From JAMLJG01 sp035327585 (lineage in GTDB: Bacteria > Verrucomicrobiota > Kiritimatiellia > CAIVKH01): a stretch of 64,000 nt of DNA. The number at the start of each line of letters is the position of its first letter. Position 1 is the stretch's first letter. Shown here piece by piece: positions 1 to 7,688 of this stretch. The translations under genes and the position numbers were made by a program. The notes below the pieces were generated by a model. It was given only the letters and a program-made list of their open reading frames with translations, was not told the DNA's origin and ran no database searches. The DNA is taken from positions 1 through 64,000 of the forward strand of contig DAOLDD010000016.1 in assembly GCA_035327585.1 (NCBI GenBank), given 5' to 3'.

Positions 1-19
1 GACGGCATGAAATGCCGTC
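1..19. repeat. short perfect hairpin at window edge
   Basis: GACGGCAT and ATGCCGTC form an 8-bp perfect stem with a 3-nt loop. It lies downstream of the toxin gene on the minus strand, but no T-tract follows, so a terminator role is unproven. It may continue left of the window. Confidence 0.5.
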
Positions 20-31
20 GCTACAGCGGTT

Positions 32-51
32 CATGACAAAACTTTTGAGAA
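32..51. repeat. half copy of the CAGGACAAAA-type repeat
   Basis: This 20-mer differs at two positions from the sequence at 40901-40920, which is one arm of an inverted repeat next to priA. It shows that the motif is dispersed in the genome. Confidence 0.5.
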
Positions 52-56
52 TTACC

Positions 57-371
57 CTATTCGAATCCGAGTGCAAAGGTCAGAGCCTCCTGCACCTGTT
101 TCATTTGGTATTGCGCAAGCGTAGTGATGTGGGCGCCAAGCTTTGCTTTTGAAACAGTTTGGAGGTGATCGCAGTTAATCGCGCACTCCTTAAGCATTCC
201 ATCATCCGGCGATAAAATGACTTCGCTGGGAATGTTTCGGATCGTTTTGGTTATAGGTGCAATCGTTACTTCGCCCAAATATTGAATGACGGAGTTTCGT
301 GTTAGTATCAGCACCGGACGATTTTTGTCGGGGCTCTTAAATTCATACCACCGAATTTCCCCGCGCTTCAT
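57..371 (-). CDS. MazF/PemK-type toxin endoribonuclease
   Basis: A 104-aa protein with the full-length layout of the PemK/MazF family: an N-terminal KRGEIRWYEF strand, then NRPVLILTRN and the APIT segment, which hold the conserved Arg and Thr of the family's catalytic pocket. Family members cleave mRNA at short sequence motifs in the cytoplasm and are neutralised by the antitoxin encoded upstream. The ATG overlaps the antitoxin stop codon by four bases (ATGA), so the pair is translationally coupled. The family assignment is firm. Cleavage specificity cannot be read from the sequence. Confidence 0.9.
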   Translation of the reverse strand: MKRGEIRWYEFKSPDKNRPVLILTRNSVIQYLGEVTIAPITKTIRNIPSEVILSPDDGMLKECAINCDHLQTVSKAKLGAHITTLAQYQMKQVQEALTFALGFE

Positions 372-601
372 TCATCGCCCCATTTATGTTCGGTTTCCCA
401 GGCAGAAAACTCGCCGGGAGAGACTGGTTTATTCCGATATCCTTGACGATGTTTGTCTTCGAGTTCTTGGGTGCGGACCTGCTTGATTGCACTCCAAAGT
501 GCATCTCTGGTAAAGGCGGAGCGGGTTGTTTGTAGTCGCTTTACTACGCCGTCAACTTGGGTCACAAGCTCTTCATCTAAAGTCATTTGAACTGTTTTCA
601 T
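368..601 (-). CDS. ribbon-helix-helix antitoxin of the MazF-type toxin
   Basis: I start this gene at the ATG at 601 (77 aa), because the longer open frame upstream runs through the promoter. The N-terminus MKTVQMTLDEELVTQVD is a typical ribbon-helix-helix strand and helix, followed by a second helix (TRSAFTRDALWSAIKQVR) and an acidic, flexible C-terminal tail of the kind that usually wraps the toxin. Antitoxins of this class bind their own promoter, and two TAGCTAT direct repeats flank the -10 region here. It is coupled to the toxin through an ATGA overlap. Confidence 0.85.
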   Translation of the reverse strand: MKTVQMTLDEELVTQVDGVVKRLQTTRSAFTRDALWSAIKQVRTQELEDKHRQGYRNKPVSPGEFSAWETEHKWGDE

Positions 602-617
602 GGACGAGACCCCCGAA

Positions 618-654
618 TAGCTATACATATACACATAATAGTAGCTATTGTCAA
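618..654 (-). promoter_or_regulatory. promoter and candidate operator of the toxin-antitoxin operon
   Basis: On the minus strand there is a perfect TTGACA (-35, at 649-654), a 17-nt spacer and TATATG (-10, at 626-631). TAGCTAT occurs on the plus strand at 642-648 (inside the spacer) and at 618-624 (just after the -10), a good arrangement for repression by a ribbon-helix-helix protein. Confidence 0.6.
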
Positions 655-838
655 TTTCCTCTTTGGGCCAACGCCCACTCGGCCAACATTCCCTTTTCCA
701 CGCCTCCGCCGGATTGGGAGTTGTGTCCGTCAAGTTCTGCAAATTGATCTGGGCCTTGGTAATTCCATGAACGCACAGGCCGCGAAGGGCCGTAGGCCCG
801 TCGCGGCCCGGACGGAGCCGGGACCTCCGGAAGCAGCG

Positions 839-1981
839 TTATTCCATCGGCTCTTCGCGCCAGAAGACGGGGACGATGGAATTGTCGGCGACTTGCAGCA
901 CGGCCCAGATGCCGGCGCGGACGCCCTGTACTTCGCCCATGGACACGAGGCGCACGAATTTGGTGTCGCGCACGGTCAGCCACTTCGCGATTTCGGGCTT
1001 CATGCCCAGGATTTCGTTGAGGTCGCGGATGCCGTCGTCCAGCGTGCCCTCCACCCCATCGAGGCCAAGCCGCAGGCGCTTGATGTCCTGCAATACGATG
1101 TCGTCCATGTCGCAAATCGCGAGCAGTTCGTCGTCGCCCGCGTCGTTCACGTCGATCTTGCCGTCGCCCCACACCGTCAACTTGTGCGCGATCCCGCGCA
1201 TCGGTGGATCCTCCGGATTCGGCGAGGGGCCGCCGTACACGATGGCGTCCGTCCAGCCCTTGATGAGCCGCAACTCGTCGACCGTTTCCAGCGGCGCGTT
1301 TTTCACCTTGTAGCCGCGCTCCTTGTAGAACGGGTCGTCCGATTCCGCGCCGTTCGTCCGGTGCAGGTCGTCTTCGTCGATCCAATCCAGCAGCGCATCA
1401 ATCAGTTCATCGTACAGTTCCGGCGGCACATCCGCCTGGTCGAGCAACTCTTCAAGGATGCACCGCGCGCCGGGGTCGGTCGCCGCCTGCGTCGCCAGTA
1501 CGTTGATGTTCCAGCGGCGGGGTTCCGGGAGGATCGAGAGCACGAAGGCGCCCTCGCCCAATTCCTTCCGATGATTGGAAATGCCCATGCCGAGGTGCTG
1601 GAACCGGTGCGCGAGCTGCACCATCTCCTCGTCGTCCTTCGGCTTCAGCGTCAACTCGCCCGCCTCGCCGGAATCCACCTGCTTCGTCATCAAGACCTTC
1701 GCCCACTCCACACCCGCTTGCGCGAGATATTGCGCCTTCGTGCGCTTGCGGATGTAGGACGCGATCTCCGCCTCGATCCGCATGTCAAACGCCATCGATG
1801 AAATCAACATCGCCAGGATCATAAGCGTCCACAGCGCCACGATGAGCACGGAACCCTCGCGCCGCGCAGGAGCGCGGAATGACGAAGGGGGGAAATGACG
1901 AATGACGAATGCGGCGTCATTCCGTTGCCCTCCCCCCCTCTCGCTCGCGTCTGAATGGGCTTTCGTCATTCCGTCATTCAT
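839..1981 (-). CDS. gspK: type II secretion minor pseudopilin GspK
   Basis: GspK caps the tip of the type II secretion pseudopilus together with GspI and GspJ. After an unusual leader the protein reads REG-SVLIVALWTLMILAMLIS, the prepilin cleavage site and hydrophobic helix. A long periplasmic domain follows with the GspK pattern of a helical insert (ILEELLDQADVPPELYDELI) and helix-hairpin-helix-like ends (LETVDELRLIKG, LNEILGMK). The total of 380 aa fits the family. It is the last gene of the gspEFGHIJK run, 19 bp after gspJ. The first 40 or so residues are encoded by an imperfect inverted repeat (1875-1996), so the true start codon is uncertain. Confidence 0.9.
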   Translation of the reverse strand: MNDGMTKAHSDASERGGGQRNDAAFVIRHFPPSSFRAPARREGSVLIVALWTLMILAMLISSMAFDMRIEAEIASYIRKRTKAQYLAQAGVEWAKVLMTKQVDSGEAGELTLKPKDDEEMVQLAHRFQHLGMGISNHRKELGEGAFVLSILPEPRRWNINVLATQAATDPGARCILEELLDQADVPPELYDELIDALLDWIDEDDLHRTNGAESDDPFYKERGYKVKNAPLETVDELRLIKGWTDAIVYGGPSPNPEDPPMRGIAHKLTVWGDGKIDVNDAGDDELLAICDMDDIVLQDIKRLRLGLDGVEGTLDDGIRDLNEILGMKPEIAKWLTVRDTKFVRLVSMGEVQGVRAGIWAVLQVADNSIVPVFWREEPME

Positions 1982-1996
1982 TCTTCCGTCTTCCGT
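1875..1996. repeat. AATGACGAA-type inverted repeat, copy 1
   Basis: Runs of AATGACGA on one side and TCGTCATT / CCGTCATT on the other form an imperfect hairpin. It spans the gspJ-gspK junction and encodes the GspK leader. A second copy is at 3913-4018. Confidence 0.7.
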
Positions 1997-2000
1997 TTTC

Positions 2001-2930
2001 TTATTGCCCGCTGATGATGCTCGTCCGCGGCCGGTCCGTGGACCCGCCGGGATTCCCGGCGTCCGTGCGCGGACGCTCGCGTCGTTCCGCGCGATTCCCG
2101 CCCTGTGCCGCCGCGGGCGCGCCGGGCTGGCCGGTCGCCACCGGAGTCGTGCTGGTCACCGCCGGGCCGAGTGGAATCTGGATCAGCCGGCTGATTTTCA
2201 TCGGCGGCTCGTACCGCTCCGGCGGCGTCATAAACAGCGTGACCTCGACGAGGCCGGGGATTTTATTGGTGTCCTCCCACTCGTCCTCCCAGCGCTCCTC
2301 CTCCACGTTCCACACGCGGACGTTGAGCCCTTGGACGCGCGACGAAATCGGCCAGCCGTCCACATCCCGCTTTTCGATCTCCTCCGCCAGGTGCGGAAAC
2401 GCGCGCACCGTGAACGCGTCGCCCCCATTCGGCCCGGGCTCCACGGACACCATGATGCGATGCAGTCCCTGCGCGAGCGGCGAATCCGGCGGGATGAACG
2501 CCGTGCCTGACGTGACCCAACTGACCTCGTCGTTGTCGCCCCGATTCTCCAGCCAGAATCCGTAGCGCTCGGGGCGCAGCGGAAAATATGCCGTCGACCG
2601 CAGCGCCGAGACGAGTTGGTCGATCACAAAATCGCCATGCCGCACCTCGTCCACCACCTGCGCGCCGCGCCGCCACGCCTTCAACACCGACGCAAAACTC
2701 TGCCACACGATGGTGAACGCCACCGCCACCACCGTCAGCGCCACCAGCAGCTCGACGAGCGTGAAGCCGCGGGAGGGGCGAGGCGGGATACGGGAGGCGG
2801 GCTGCGCGATGCGCGATGCGCGATGCGGGATACGAGATGCGAGATGCGAGATACACGATGCGCGGAATTCTTCCCATCCCGCATCCCGCATCCCGCACCC
2901 CACATCAATTCTTCTTCGGCCAATGCACAT
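2001..2930 (-). CDS. gspJ: type II secretion minor pseudopilin GspJ
   Basis: The protein contains the prepilin signature SRG-FTLVELLVALTVVAVA, followed by a GspJ-like globular domain with VWQSFASVLKAWRR, DFVIDQLVSALRSTAYFP and a W-rich C-terminal sheet, then a Pro/Ala/Arg-rich tail. GspJ forms part of the pseudopilus tip. The open frame begins 26 nt inside gspI at an ATG, but the next ATG at 2891 lies in a GCGGGATGC-type repeat, so the leader (about 50 aa at most) is repeat-encoded. That is unusual for a prepilin leader, which normally has 6-25 residues. The family assignment rests on position and signature. Confidence 0.85.
   Translation of the reverse strand: MCIGRRRIDVGCGMRDAGWEEFRASCISHLASRIPHRASRIAQPASRIPPRPSRGFTLVELLVALTVVAVAFTIVWQSFASVLKAWRRGAQVVDEVRHGDFVIDQLVSALRSTAYFPLRPERYGFWLENRGDNDEVSWVTSGTAFIPPDSPLAQGLHRIMVSVEPGPNGGDAFTVRAFPHLAEEIEKRDVDGWPISSRVQGLNVRVWNVEEERWEDEWEDTNKIPGLVEVTLFMTPPERYEPPMKISRLIQIPLGPAVTSTTPVATGQPGAPAAAQGGNRAERRERPRTDAGNPGGSTDRPRTSIISGQ
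2784..2902. repeat. GCGGGATGC-type inverted repeat, copy 1
   Basis: Tandem GCGATGC / GCGGGATAC units are followed by their reverse complement CATCCCGCATCCCG around a short centre with GAATTC. It overlaps the 5' end of gspJ. Confidence 0.75.
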
Positions 2931-3387
2931 AGGTCACTACCGTCTCGGAATTTTCCTTGCCGCGTTCGGACCACGAAATTGTTGTCGTCACCAGCCAGAG
3001 CCCGTCCTCCTCCTCGCCCACCTCCGCCACCTCGCGACGCCAGCGGTATTGGCTGTATTCCCCTGAAAAACTGCCCTGCCCCGCCGCGTCCTCAATCTCC
3101 TCCTCGACCCAGATCGGCTTCTCCAGCTCCACGCGCCCGAACAGCTCGCGCGTCGTCTCCAAGCTGCGCACTTTGCGCACAACCGCGATGCAGCGCGACG
3201 CCGCCGCGATCAGCATCGTCAGCCCCGTCCCGAGGATCACCAGCGCCATGAGCACTTCGACCAGGCTGAGGCCGAGCCGACGGCGAAGACGCGATGCGCG
3301 ATGCGCGATGCGCGATACGGGATGGGCCAGATTTCGTGCATCCCGCATCCCGCATCCTGCATCCCGTATCCCGAGCCGCCTATTCAA
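2905..3387 (-). CDS. gspI: type II secretion minor pseudopilin GspI
   Basis: The signature RLG-LSLVEVLMALVILGTG marks the cleavage site and the transmembrane/assembly helix. The globular part (LETTRELFGRVELEKPIW...SGEYSQYRWRREV) is about 110 aa, as expected for GspI. The frame opens with TTG at 3387 overlapping the gspH stop. The first internal ATG (3348) lies inside a GCGGGATGC-type repeat. As with its neighbours, the leader is therefore repeat-encoded and the start is uncertain. GspI initiates the GspI-J-K tip complex. Confidence 0.85.
   Translation of the reverse strand: MNRRLGIRDAGCGMRDARNLAHPVSRIAHRASRLRRRLGLSLVEVLMALVILGTGLTMLIAAASRCIAVVRKVRSLETTRELFGRVELEKPIWVEEEIEDAAGQGSFSGEYSQYRWRREVAEVGEEEDGLWLVTTTISWSERGKENSETVVTYVHWPKKN
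3289..3374. repeat. GCGGGATGC-type inverted repeat, copy 2
   Basis: GCGATGC units (left) and GCATCCC units (right) pair around a centre with CCAGATTTCG. It encodes the GspI leader. Confidence 0.75.
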
Positions 3388-4015
3388 ACTTCACCTCCGC
3401 ATCCCCGCTCAACCCGTCGATGCGGACGAGGGCGCGCTTGCCGGCCTTGTCCTCCAACTCGATTTCAAAGCCCTCGCTCATGCCGTTCGGGAAATAGTTC
3501 ACCCAGTAGACGTCTTCCAGCACCTGGCCGGAGGAAGAGGCCCGGAAGGCGGCGATTTTGACATCGGACGGCAACGCCTTGCTCAAGTCGACGGTGATCG
3601 CCGCGGCAGTTGCCTCGCCCGGCTCGCCCGCGGGCGTCGCCCGGTCGGACAGGAAGCGATCCCGGCCGGCCGTCGCCGAACGATCCGCCATCGAAACCAC
3701 GTCAATCGAACCGCTGACCTTGTCGAAGAGGATCGCCATGTAACGCTGCTTCAGCACCGACATGCTGCGCGCGTATTTCGCGGTCATCACCACCTGCCGC
3801 GTCGCCGACCGCAACTGCGAGCCCTGGAAGGAACGGGAAAACAGCGGCACCGCGATGCCCGTCGCGATCAGCGCAATTGCGACCACGAGCAGCAGCTCGA
3901 TCAGGGTGAAGCCGGAATGACGAATGACTGAATGACGAAATCCTAATGACCAAGGACCGGATTCTTTCCTTTCGTCATTCGTCAATTCATCATACGCCAT
4001 TTCATCATTCGCCAT
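3380..4015 (-). CDS. gspH: type II secretion minor pseudopilin GspH
   Basis: A 211-aa prepilin-like protein. RHSG-FTLIELLLVVAIALIATGIAVPLFSRSF is the cleavage site plus helix, and the downstream RQVVMTAKYARSMSVLKQRY and long beta region fit GspH/FimT. The leader (about 35 aa) begins MANDEMAYDELTNDE and is the translation of an AATGACGAA-type repeat. The gene is 4 bp from gspG and overlaps the gspI start, so it is tightly coupled. Confidence 0.85.
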   Translation of the reverse strand: MANDEMAYDELTNDERKESGPWSLGFRHSVIRHSGFTLIELLLVVAIALIATGIAVPLFSRSFQGSQLRSATRQVVMTAKYARSMSVLKQRYMAILFDKVSGSIDVVSMADRSATAGRDRFLSDRATPAGEPGEATAAAITVDLSKALPSDVKIAAFRASSSGQVLEDVYWVNYFPNGMSEGFEIELEDKAGKRALVRIDGLSGDAEVKFE

Positions 4016-4018
4016 TTC
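3913..4018. repeat. AATGACGAA-type inverted repeat, copy 2
   Basis: AATGACGAATGACTGAATGA on the left and TTTCGTCATTCGTCAATTCA on the right form an imperfect hairpin that encodes the GspH leader. Confidence 0.7.
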
Positions 4019-4019
4019 C

Positions 4020-4460
4020 CTACGGCGTGCCCGTACTCCAGTTCGTGATGTCGTCCCCGCTGTCCACGCCGTCCGGGCCCAGCGACTTCAAGTCGAACGA
4101 GCCGGTGTTGTTGTTGCCGGGGCTGCTGTAGATGTAGTCGTTCCCCCACGGGTCCTTCGGCATGCCCTTCTCGAGGTACGGCCCGCGCCACGTGCCGCCG
4201 CTGCCGCCGGGGTTCTGCACCAGCCCGGACAGCGCGGACGGGAACTGGCCCATGTCCAACTCGTAGAGGCGCAGCGCCGTGCTGATGTTCTCAATGCCCG
4301 CCTTCGCGGCCGAAATTTGCGACTGGCGCACGCGCCCGCCGAGCCGCGGCACCGCGACGCCGACCAGGATGCCGATGATGACAACCACGAGCAGGACTTC
4401 GATCAGGGTGAAGCCGCCGCGCGACGCGTGGCGGGCGATTCGAGGCGTGTTTTTATTCAT
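4020..4460 (-). CDS. gspG: type II secretion major pseudopilin GspG
   Basis: GspG is the main subunit of the pseudopilus. The leader MNKNTPRIARHASRGG is followed by FTLIEVLLVVVIIGILVGVA with the essential Glu at +5. The C-terminal domain has the diagnostic LYELDMGQFPS, GPYLEKGMPKDPWGNDY and a Ca-site-like DGVDSGDDITNW end. A GGAG sequence lies 7 nt before the ATG. This is the only pseudopilin in the cluster with a normal, repeat-free leader. Confidence 0.95.
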   Translation of the reverse strand: MNKNTPRIARHASRGGFTLIEVLLVVVIIGILVGVAVPRLGGRVRQSQISAAKAGIENISTALRLYELDMGQFPSALSGLVQNPGGSGGTWRGPYLEKGMPKDPWGNDYIYSSPGNNNTGSFDLKSLGPDGVDSGDDITNWSTGTP

Positions 4461-4477
4461 CTTGCTTCTCCATTTAG

Positions 4478-4530
4478 CGACCGGTTACCGGTCACCGATT
4501 ACTGGTCACTGGTTACCGGGCCTGGTCACT
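4478..4530. repeat. GGTTACCGGTCACC-type repeat, copy 1
   Basis: Alternating CCGGTTACCGG, GGTCACC and ACTGGTCACTGG units fill the gspF-gspG gap. A related copy lies at 29361-29397 beside glgA. Confidence 0.65.
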
Positions 4531-5797
4531 TGATATTCAGCCCACTCGTCAGGTCAAACACGGCCAGCAGCATGCTGATCGCGACGAAGCCGACGAGCAC
4601 GGCCATCAGTACAATCATAAGCGGTTCGAGGATCGTCGTGAAGACCTTTACGTTGCGGTCCAGCTCATCGTCGTAGCGGCGGGCGATGTGGCCGAGCGCG
4701 CCGGGCATGTCGCCGGACTGCTCGCCGACGGCCAGCATGTCGGTCAGCAGCGGCGGGAAGACCTTGCCCGCGGCGAGCGGGCCGGAGATCGTCGACCCGT
4801 CGGTCACGCGCTCGCGCGCCTCGCGGATTTGCTCGGCGATGATCTGGTTGCCCATGCTGTCCTGCACGATGCCGAGCGCCTGCAACACCGGCACGCCGTT
4901 GTGCAGCAGTGCGCCTAGCGTGCGCGCGAACTGCGCGTAGGCGTTCGCCGTGACGATGCGCTTGAACACCGGCACCCGGAGCTGGAACGCGTGCCATTGG
5001 AGGCGGCCCTCCGGCGTCGCGATGTGGCGGCGGATGAAGAAGATGATCAGGCCGATGACAATCAGGATCAGCCAGCCCCAGTTAAGCAGCAGCGAACTCG
5101 TGCCGATCAGGATGCGTGTCGGCAGCGGCAGCGTGCTGCCCAGTTCCATGAAAATCGTGGAAAAGCGCGGCACAACGAAGATCATCGTGAACACCATCGT
5201 CAGCAGGCCGACCGACAGCACGAAGCCCGGATAGACCAGCGCCATCGACACCTTTTCGCGCGCCGCCTGCACACGCTCGTAGTGGACGCCGACCCGCTCC
5301 AGCGCGTCCGCCAGCTTGCCGCTCGCCTCGCCGGTGCGGACCATGTTGACGTAGAGGCTGCTGAACGTCTCCGGCCACAGCGCGAGCGCGTCGGACAGGC
5401 TCGTGCCGCGGATGATTTCGTCGCGCAACGCCACGACGATCTGGTCCTGGCCCTTCCCCGTATGGCGTTGGGAGAGCGTGTGCAGCGCGCTGCCGAGCGT
5501 CATGCCCGACGCAATGAGGTCGCTCAGTTCGCGCGTGAACATCAGCGTCTCGCGCAGGTTCATGCGCGGGCGCGCGTTCAACTTCAGGACGAAGCGGGGG
5601 GCCTTCTTTTTCTTTTCCGATTTGCCGGCGCCCGTCTTCGCGGCAGTCGGCGCGGCGCCCGTCGCATCCTTCACGGAAATCGGCGTGAGCCCCTGGCGCT
5701 CCAACTGCAACAGCGCCGCGCGCTTGTCAGCGGCCTCAATCGTGCCGGACGCGCGTTCGCCGTTCATGGAACGGGCGGTATAGGAGAAGCGGGCCAT
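4526..5797 (-). CDS. gspF: type II secretion inner-membrane platform protein GspF
   Basis: A 423-aa protein with two GspF domains. Each holds a helical bundle (FTRELSDLIASGMTL..., FARTLGALLHNGVPV...) followed by membrane segments near residues 190-220, 240-260 and 390-415. GspF anchors the ATPase GspE and the pseudopilus at the inner membrane. The N-terminus (ARFSYTARSMNGERASGTIE) is the usual GspF start. A Lys-rich linker (KSEKKKKAPRF) lies near residue 65. It is located 62 bp after gspE. Confidence 0.95.
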   Translation of the reverse strand: MARFSYTARSMNGERASGTIEAADKRAALLQLERQGLTPISVKDATGAAPTAAKTGAGKSEKKKKAPRFVLKLNARPRMNLRETLMFTRELSDLIASGMTLGSALHTLSQRHTGKGQDQIVVALRDEIIRGTSLSDALALWPETFSSLYVNMVRTGEASGKLADALERVGVHYERVQAAREKVSMALVYPGFVLSVGLLTMVFTMIFVVPRFSTIFMELGSTLPLPTRILIGTSSLLLNWGWLILIVIGLIIFFIRRHIATPEGRLQWHAFQLRVPVFKRIVTANAYAQFARTLGALLHNGVPVLQALGIVQDSMGNQIIAEQIREARERVTDGSTISGPLAAGKVFPPLLTDMLAVGEQSGDMPGALGHIARRYDDELDRNVKVFTTILEPLMIVLMAVLVGFVAISMLLAVFDLTSGLNIK

Positions 5798-5800
5798 GGA

Positions 5801-5833
5801 GGGGTTTCGGGTGTCAGGTTTCAGGTGGGGGTC
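5801..5833. repeat. GGTTTCAGGTGTCAGG-type short repeat
   Basis: GGTTTCGGGTGTCAGG and TTTCAGGTGGGGGTCAG are tandem degenerate units between gspE and gspF. Confidence 0.45.
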
Positions 5834-5859
5834 AGCAGGCCATTCCTTTGTGCCTTCCC

Positions 5860-7578
5860 CTACGTTTCCGCCAAGGCCTCGTCCTCTTCGGAGACGCGCA
5901 GGACTTCCTCCAGCGTGGTGACGCCCTTGAGCGCCTTGGTCCAGCCGTCCTCGCGCAGCGTGCGCATGCCGTTGCGGATCGATTCCTGCTTGATGGCGCT
6001 GGACGAGGCGCGGCTGACGATCAGGGGGCGGATCGTGTCATTCACGTGCAGGATTTCGTAGATGCCCGTGCGCCCGCGGAACCCGGTGTTGCGGCACTCT
6101 TCGCAGCCGACGGCCTCCATGATCGTGCCCTCGGACAGACGCTCGATGGGGAAGCCGATTGTGCGCAAAAACGATTCATCGATGGTCCACGGGCGGCGGC
6201 AATGCGGACACAACCGGCGCACGAGGCGTTGCGCGACAAGGCCCTCGACGGACGACGCGATCAGGAACGGCTCGATGCCCATGTCGGTGAGCCGCGTCAC
6301 CGCGCCCGCGGAGTCGTTCGTATGCAGCGTGCTGAACACGAGATGCCCCGTCAGCGCGGCGCGAATCGCGATTTCCGCCGTTTCCTTGTCGCGAATTTCG
6401 CCGACCATGATGACATCGGGGTCCTGGCGCAGGATGTGCCGCAGGCCGACCGCGAACGTCAGGCCGATTTCCGGCTTCACGTGAATCTGGTTCACGCCCG
6501 CCATTTCGTATTCGATCGGGTCCTCAATCGTCAGGATGCGCAGGTCCACCGAGTTGATCGTGTGCAGCCACGCGTAGAGCGAGGTCGATTTGCCGGACCC
6601 CGTCGGCCCGGTAACCAGCAGGATGCCGTGCGGCTTGTTGATCAGCTTGAGCAGGATCTTCGCGTCGCGGTCCTCCAGCCCCAGCTTGTCCATGCCCAGC
6701 ATGCCGCTGGACCGCATGAGCAACCGCAAGCTCACGCTCTCGCCGTAAACCGTCGGCATCGTGGACACGCGCACGTCGATTTCCTCGCCGTGGATGCGCA
6801 GGCTGATGCGGCCGTCCTGCGGCAGGCGCTTTTCCGCGATATCCATGTTCCCCATGACCTTGATGCGGGAGATGATGGACGCTTGGAAGCGCTTGAGTTG
6901 CGGGGGCACCGGCGTCTGGTGCAACACGCCGTCGACGCGGTAGCGGATGCGCAGGTCCATCTCCTGCGGCTCGAGATGGATGTCCGTCGCGCGGTCCTTG
7001 TACGCCTCCCAGATGATCTGGTTCACGAACTTGACGACCGACGCCTCCTGGTCGAGTTCGCTGAGGTCCTGCTTGCCCAGGTCGTCCTCGACGGAGACCT
7101 CGATGCGGTTGTCCGCGATCATCTTGTCGAGCGTCTCCGCGCCGACGCCGTAGAGTTTCTTCGCGGCCTTGTCGATATCCGCCGCCGTGCTGAGCGCGAG
7201 GCGCACGCGCTGGCCGGACGCGAGGCGGAGCGCATCGATCAGGCCCGGCATGAACGGGTCGTTCGTCGCGACGCGCAGCGTGCCGTTCTCCATCGCGACG
7301 GGCATGACGTTGTATTGGAAGACCGCCTTCGTCGGCAGCTTCTCCAGCGTAGCCTTGTCGATCGTCAGGTCGCCGGGCCGGACATAGGGCAGGCTCATCG
7401 CGACGGCCAGCGCCTTGAGGAACTGGTCCTCGCGGGCGAAGCCGAGTTCGACCACGAGTTCCGTGATCGACTTCGTCGAGTTCTGCTGGCGCGCCAGCAG
7501 CTCATCAAGCTGCGGCGGCTGAAAAACCCCGCATTTCTCCAGGAGCGCGGCCAGTTTGTTTGGTGCGGTGACGGTCAT
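5860..7578 (-). CDS. gspE: type II secretion assembly ATPase GspE
   Basis: A 572-aa hexameric ATPase that powers pseudopilus assembly. The N-terminal T2SSE_N domain (QLDELLARQQN...) is followed by the ATPase core with Walker A GPTGSGKST near residue 325, the Asp box, and Walker B VGEIRDKETAEIA near 395. A tetra-Cys zinc element (CPHC...CEEC) lies near 465-500. I chose the ATG at 7578 (MTVTAPNKLAALLEK), because the longer open frame to 7842 is Arg/Pro-rich and crosses into the divergent neighbour. It could be called PilB by sequence alone, but the gspF-K neighbours favour GspE. The cluster starts here. Confidence 0.93.
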   Translation of the reverse strand: MTVTAPNKLAALLEKCGVFQPPQLDELLARQQNSTKSITELVVELGFAREDQFLKALAVAMSLPYVRPGDLTIDKATLEKLPTKAVFQYNVMPVAMENGTLRVATNDPFMPGLIDALRLASGQRVRLALSTAADIDKAAKKLYGVGAETLDKMIADNRIEVSVEDDLGKQDLSELDQEASVVKFVNQIIWEAYKDRATDIHLEPQEMDLRIRYRVDGVLHQTPVPPQLKRFQASIISRIKVMGNMDIAEKRLPQDGRISLRIHGEEIDVRVSTMPTVYGESVSLRLLMRSSGMLGMDKLGLEDRDAKILLKLINKPHGILLVTGPTGSGKSTSLYAWLHTINSVDLRILTIEDPIEYEMAGVNQIHVKPEIGLTFAVGLRHILRQDPDVIMVGEIRDKETAEIAIRAALTGHLVFSTLHTNDSAGAVTRLTDMGIEPFLIASSVEGLVAQRLVRRLCPHCRRPWTIDESFLRTIGFPIERLSEGTIMEAVGCEECRNTGFRGRTGIYEILHVNDTIRPLIVSRASSSAIKQESIRNGMRTLREDGWTKALKGVTTLEEVLRVSEEDEALAET

Positions 7579-7688
7579 GGTCGGGAGGAGAACATAAGCC
7601 CCCGCCCCCCACCCGGTCAAATGCCAACCCGGCGGCAGCCCAGGGGTATGCTCGTGCAAACGCGATGCGCACGCCCTAGGATTCAGCC

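Noticed and set aside
2616..3931. Several plus-strand frames of 100-320 codons over the gspI-K genes
   Set aside because: They are translations of the mirrored repeats and of the opposite strand of clear pseudopilin genes.
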